Positions 6,262 to 6,786 of a DNA stretch of 6,786 nucleotides are shown in pieces. The notes under the pieces are model-generated. The model was not told the origin of the DNA and did not search any database. It was given only the letters and a program-made list of their open reading frames with translations. The DNA is taken from NCBI GenBank assembly GCA_903957405.1, contig CAJBPC010000023.1:1-6786 (forward strand). The letters are read 5' to 3'. This DNA is from an uncultured bacterium (GTDB lineage Bacteria; Bacteroidota; Bacteroidia; Chitinophagales; Chitinophagaceae). The position numbers were made by a program, and so were the translations under genes. The number at the start of each line of letters is the position of its first letter. Within the stretch, counting starts at the first letter, position 1.

Positions 6262-6300
6262 TTACATAAATATGCTAAATATACCATAACTTTATTACAT
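6249..6300 (+). repeat. Pair of 19-bp direct repeats over the promoter and start of the ATPase gene
   Basis: TACCGTAACTTTGTTACAT (6249-6267) and TACCATAACTTTATTACAT (6282-6300) match at 17 of 19 positions and lie 33 bp apart, about three helical turns. The first copy contains a perfect GTAAC-TTT-GTTAC dyad; in the second the dyad is weaker. The second copy ends on the first two bases of the start codon at 6299. The layout fits an operator pair for a repressor, possibly autoregulatory; this role is inferred. Confidence 0.5.
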
Positions 6301-6786
6301 GTTTAAGAGACAGCTATTATTGGAACTTGAAAAATGGAGGCAAAATATGCCCCGCAAACCACTCGTAATTAGAGGTGCTAGGCAAGTTGGAAAAACCACC
6401 CTTGTGAATCAATTTGCAGCGCAGTATGAGCAATACATCTATATAAACCTTGAACTATTAGAAGACAAGGAACCCTTTAAAAATTTCTCATCCATAGAGA
6501 ACTTAATAAATACTTTATTCTTCCTTAAAAATAAAACATTAGCTAAAAAAAGTACCACATTAATATTTATTGATGAGATACAAGAGGTTCCAAAGGCATT
6601 GAATATACTAAGATACTTTTATGAACTGGCGCCTGAGATTTCAGTTGTTGCAGCAGGAAGTATGCTTGAAACTTTATTTGATAAGAATATTAGTTTCCCA
6701 ACAGGTCGAGTAGAATATAAAGTAATTAGACCCGTTTCGTTTCCGGAATTCCTATCAGCAATTGATGAGACCGCTGCGTTAGAACA
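6299..6786 (+). CDS. AAA_14/DUF4143-type P-loop ATPase, N-terminal part (3' end outside window)
   Basis: The first 162 residues belong to the large prokaryotic ATPase family with an AAA_14 domain followed by DUF4143, whose members are usually near 380-400 residues. The opening FKRQLLLELEKW and PLVIRGARQVGKT are typical, with Walker A GARQVGKT at residues 26-33. Walker B is LIFIDEIQ at 88-95, followed by the sensor-like VVAAGSMLE at 116-124. GRVEYKVIRPVSFPEFL (136-152) is a family hallmark. The ATG at 6299 is the first in frame after a TAA at 6287-6289. The biochemical role of this family is not established; proposals include DNA- or nuclease-linked ATPases, and I make no further claim. The gene is AT-rich like the left flank and stays intact up to the window edge. 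Upstream repeats suggest specific control. Confidence 0.92.
   Translation, partial: MFKRQLLLELEKWRQNMPRKPLVIRGARQVGKTTLVNQFAAQYEQYIYINLELLEDKEPFKNFSSIENLINTLFFLKNKTLAKKSTTLIFIDEIQEVPKALNILRYFYELAPEISVVAAGSMLETLFDKNISFPTGRVEYKVIRPVSFPEFLSAIDETAALE

Larger units (their letters stand above)
5962..6298. other. Mostly non-coding AT-rich flank between element 2 and the ATPase gene
   Basis: This 337-bp stretch has no gene of normal size. It contains a perfect 7-2-7 palindrome, TTTGGCAGATGCCAAA, at 5976-5991, only 15 bp from the end of element 2. It also holds a doubtful 35-codon frame (6085-6192) and a pair of 19-bp repeats before the ATPase start. A plus-strand frame running from the end of element 2 to 6091 is open but starts inside the terminal repeat and shows no known motif. 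Confidence 0.5.

Overview
The window is an accessory stretch of a bacterial chromosome or large replicon. It is dominated by two different IS21-family insertion sequences lying back to back, flanked by AT-rich host DNA. Bacteroidota is the most likely source, but this is an inference. It rests on the style of the IstA/IstB proteins, the lack of convincing Shine-Dalgarno sequences before most genes, a TAnnTTTG-type promoter box, and a DUF4143 ATPase of the kind common in that phylum.

Layout from left to right. Positions 1-306 hold the 3' end of a NarL/LuxR-type response regulator (+). Positions 307-523 show no gene. A truncated 3' coding remnant on the minus strand (524 to about 726-741) runs into the first insertion sequence. 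IS21 element 1 (about 727-3246; safe core 742-3232) carries istA and istB on the minus strand, and both look intact. A spacer of about 85 bp follows, containing a strong GC-rich hairpin. IS21 element 2 (3332-5961) carries istA and istB on the plus strand inside a very long, almost perfect terminal inverted repeat (78 of 79 bases). Positions 5962-6298 are mostly non-coding, with one doubtful 35-codon ORF and a pair of 19-bp repeats. An AAA_14/DUF4143 ATPase (+) starts at 6299 and runs off the window.

Within each element IstA is the DDE transposase and IstB its AAA+ ATPase helper for target selection and strand transfer. The elements are not close relatives: their proteins share motifs and length but differ through most positions, and their terminal repeat sequences differ. 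The main finding is in element 2. Its IstA has valine (GTT, 4174-4176) where the second catalytic aspartate of the DDE triad belongs, although everything else about the element looks fresh and complete. Neither element has a recognisable target-site duplication, which points to adjacent deletion or recombination. I see no convincing new multi-gene system here. The points worth a second look are the missing catalytic residue, the tandem terminal repeat arrays, the hairpins abutting both istA starts, and the paired repeats over the start of the ATPase gene.
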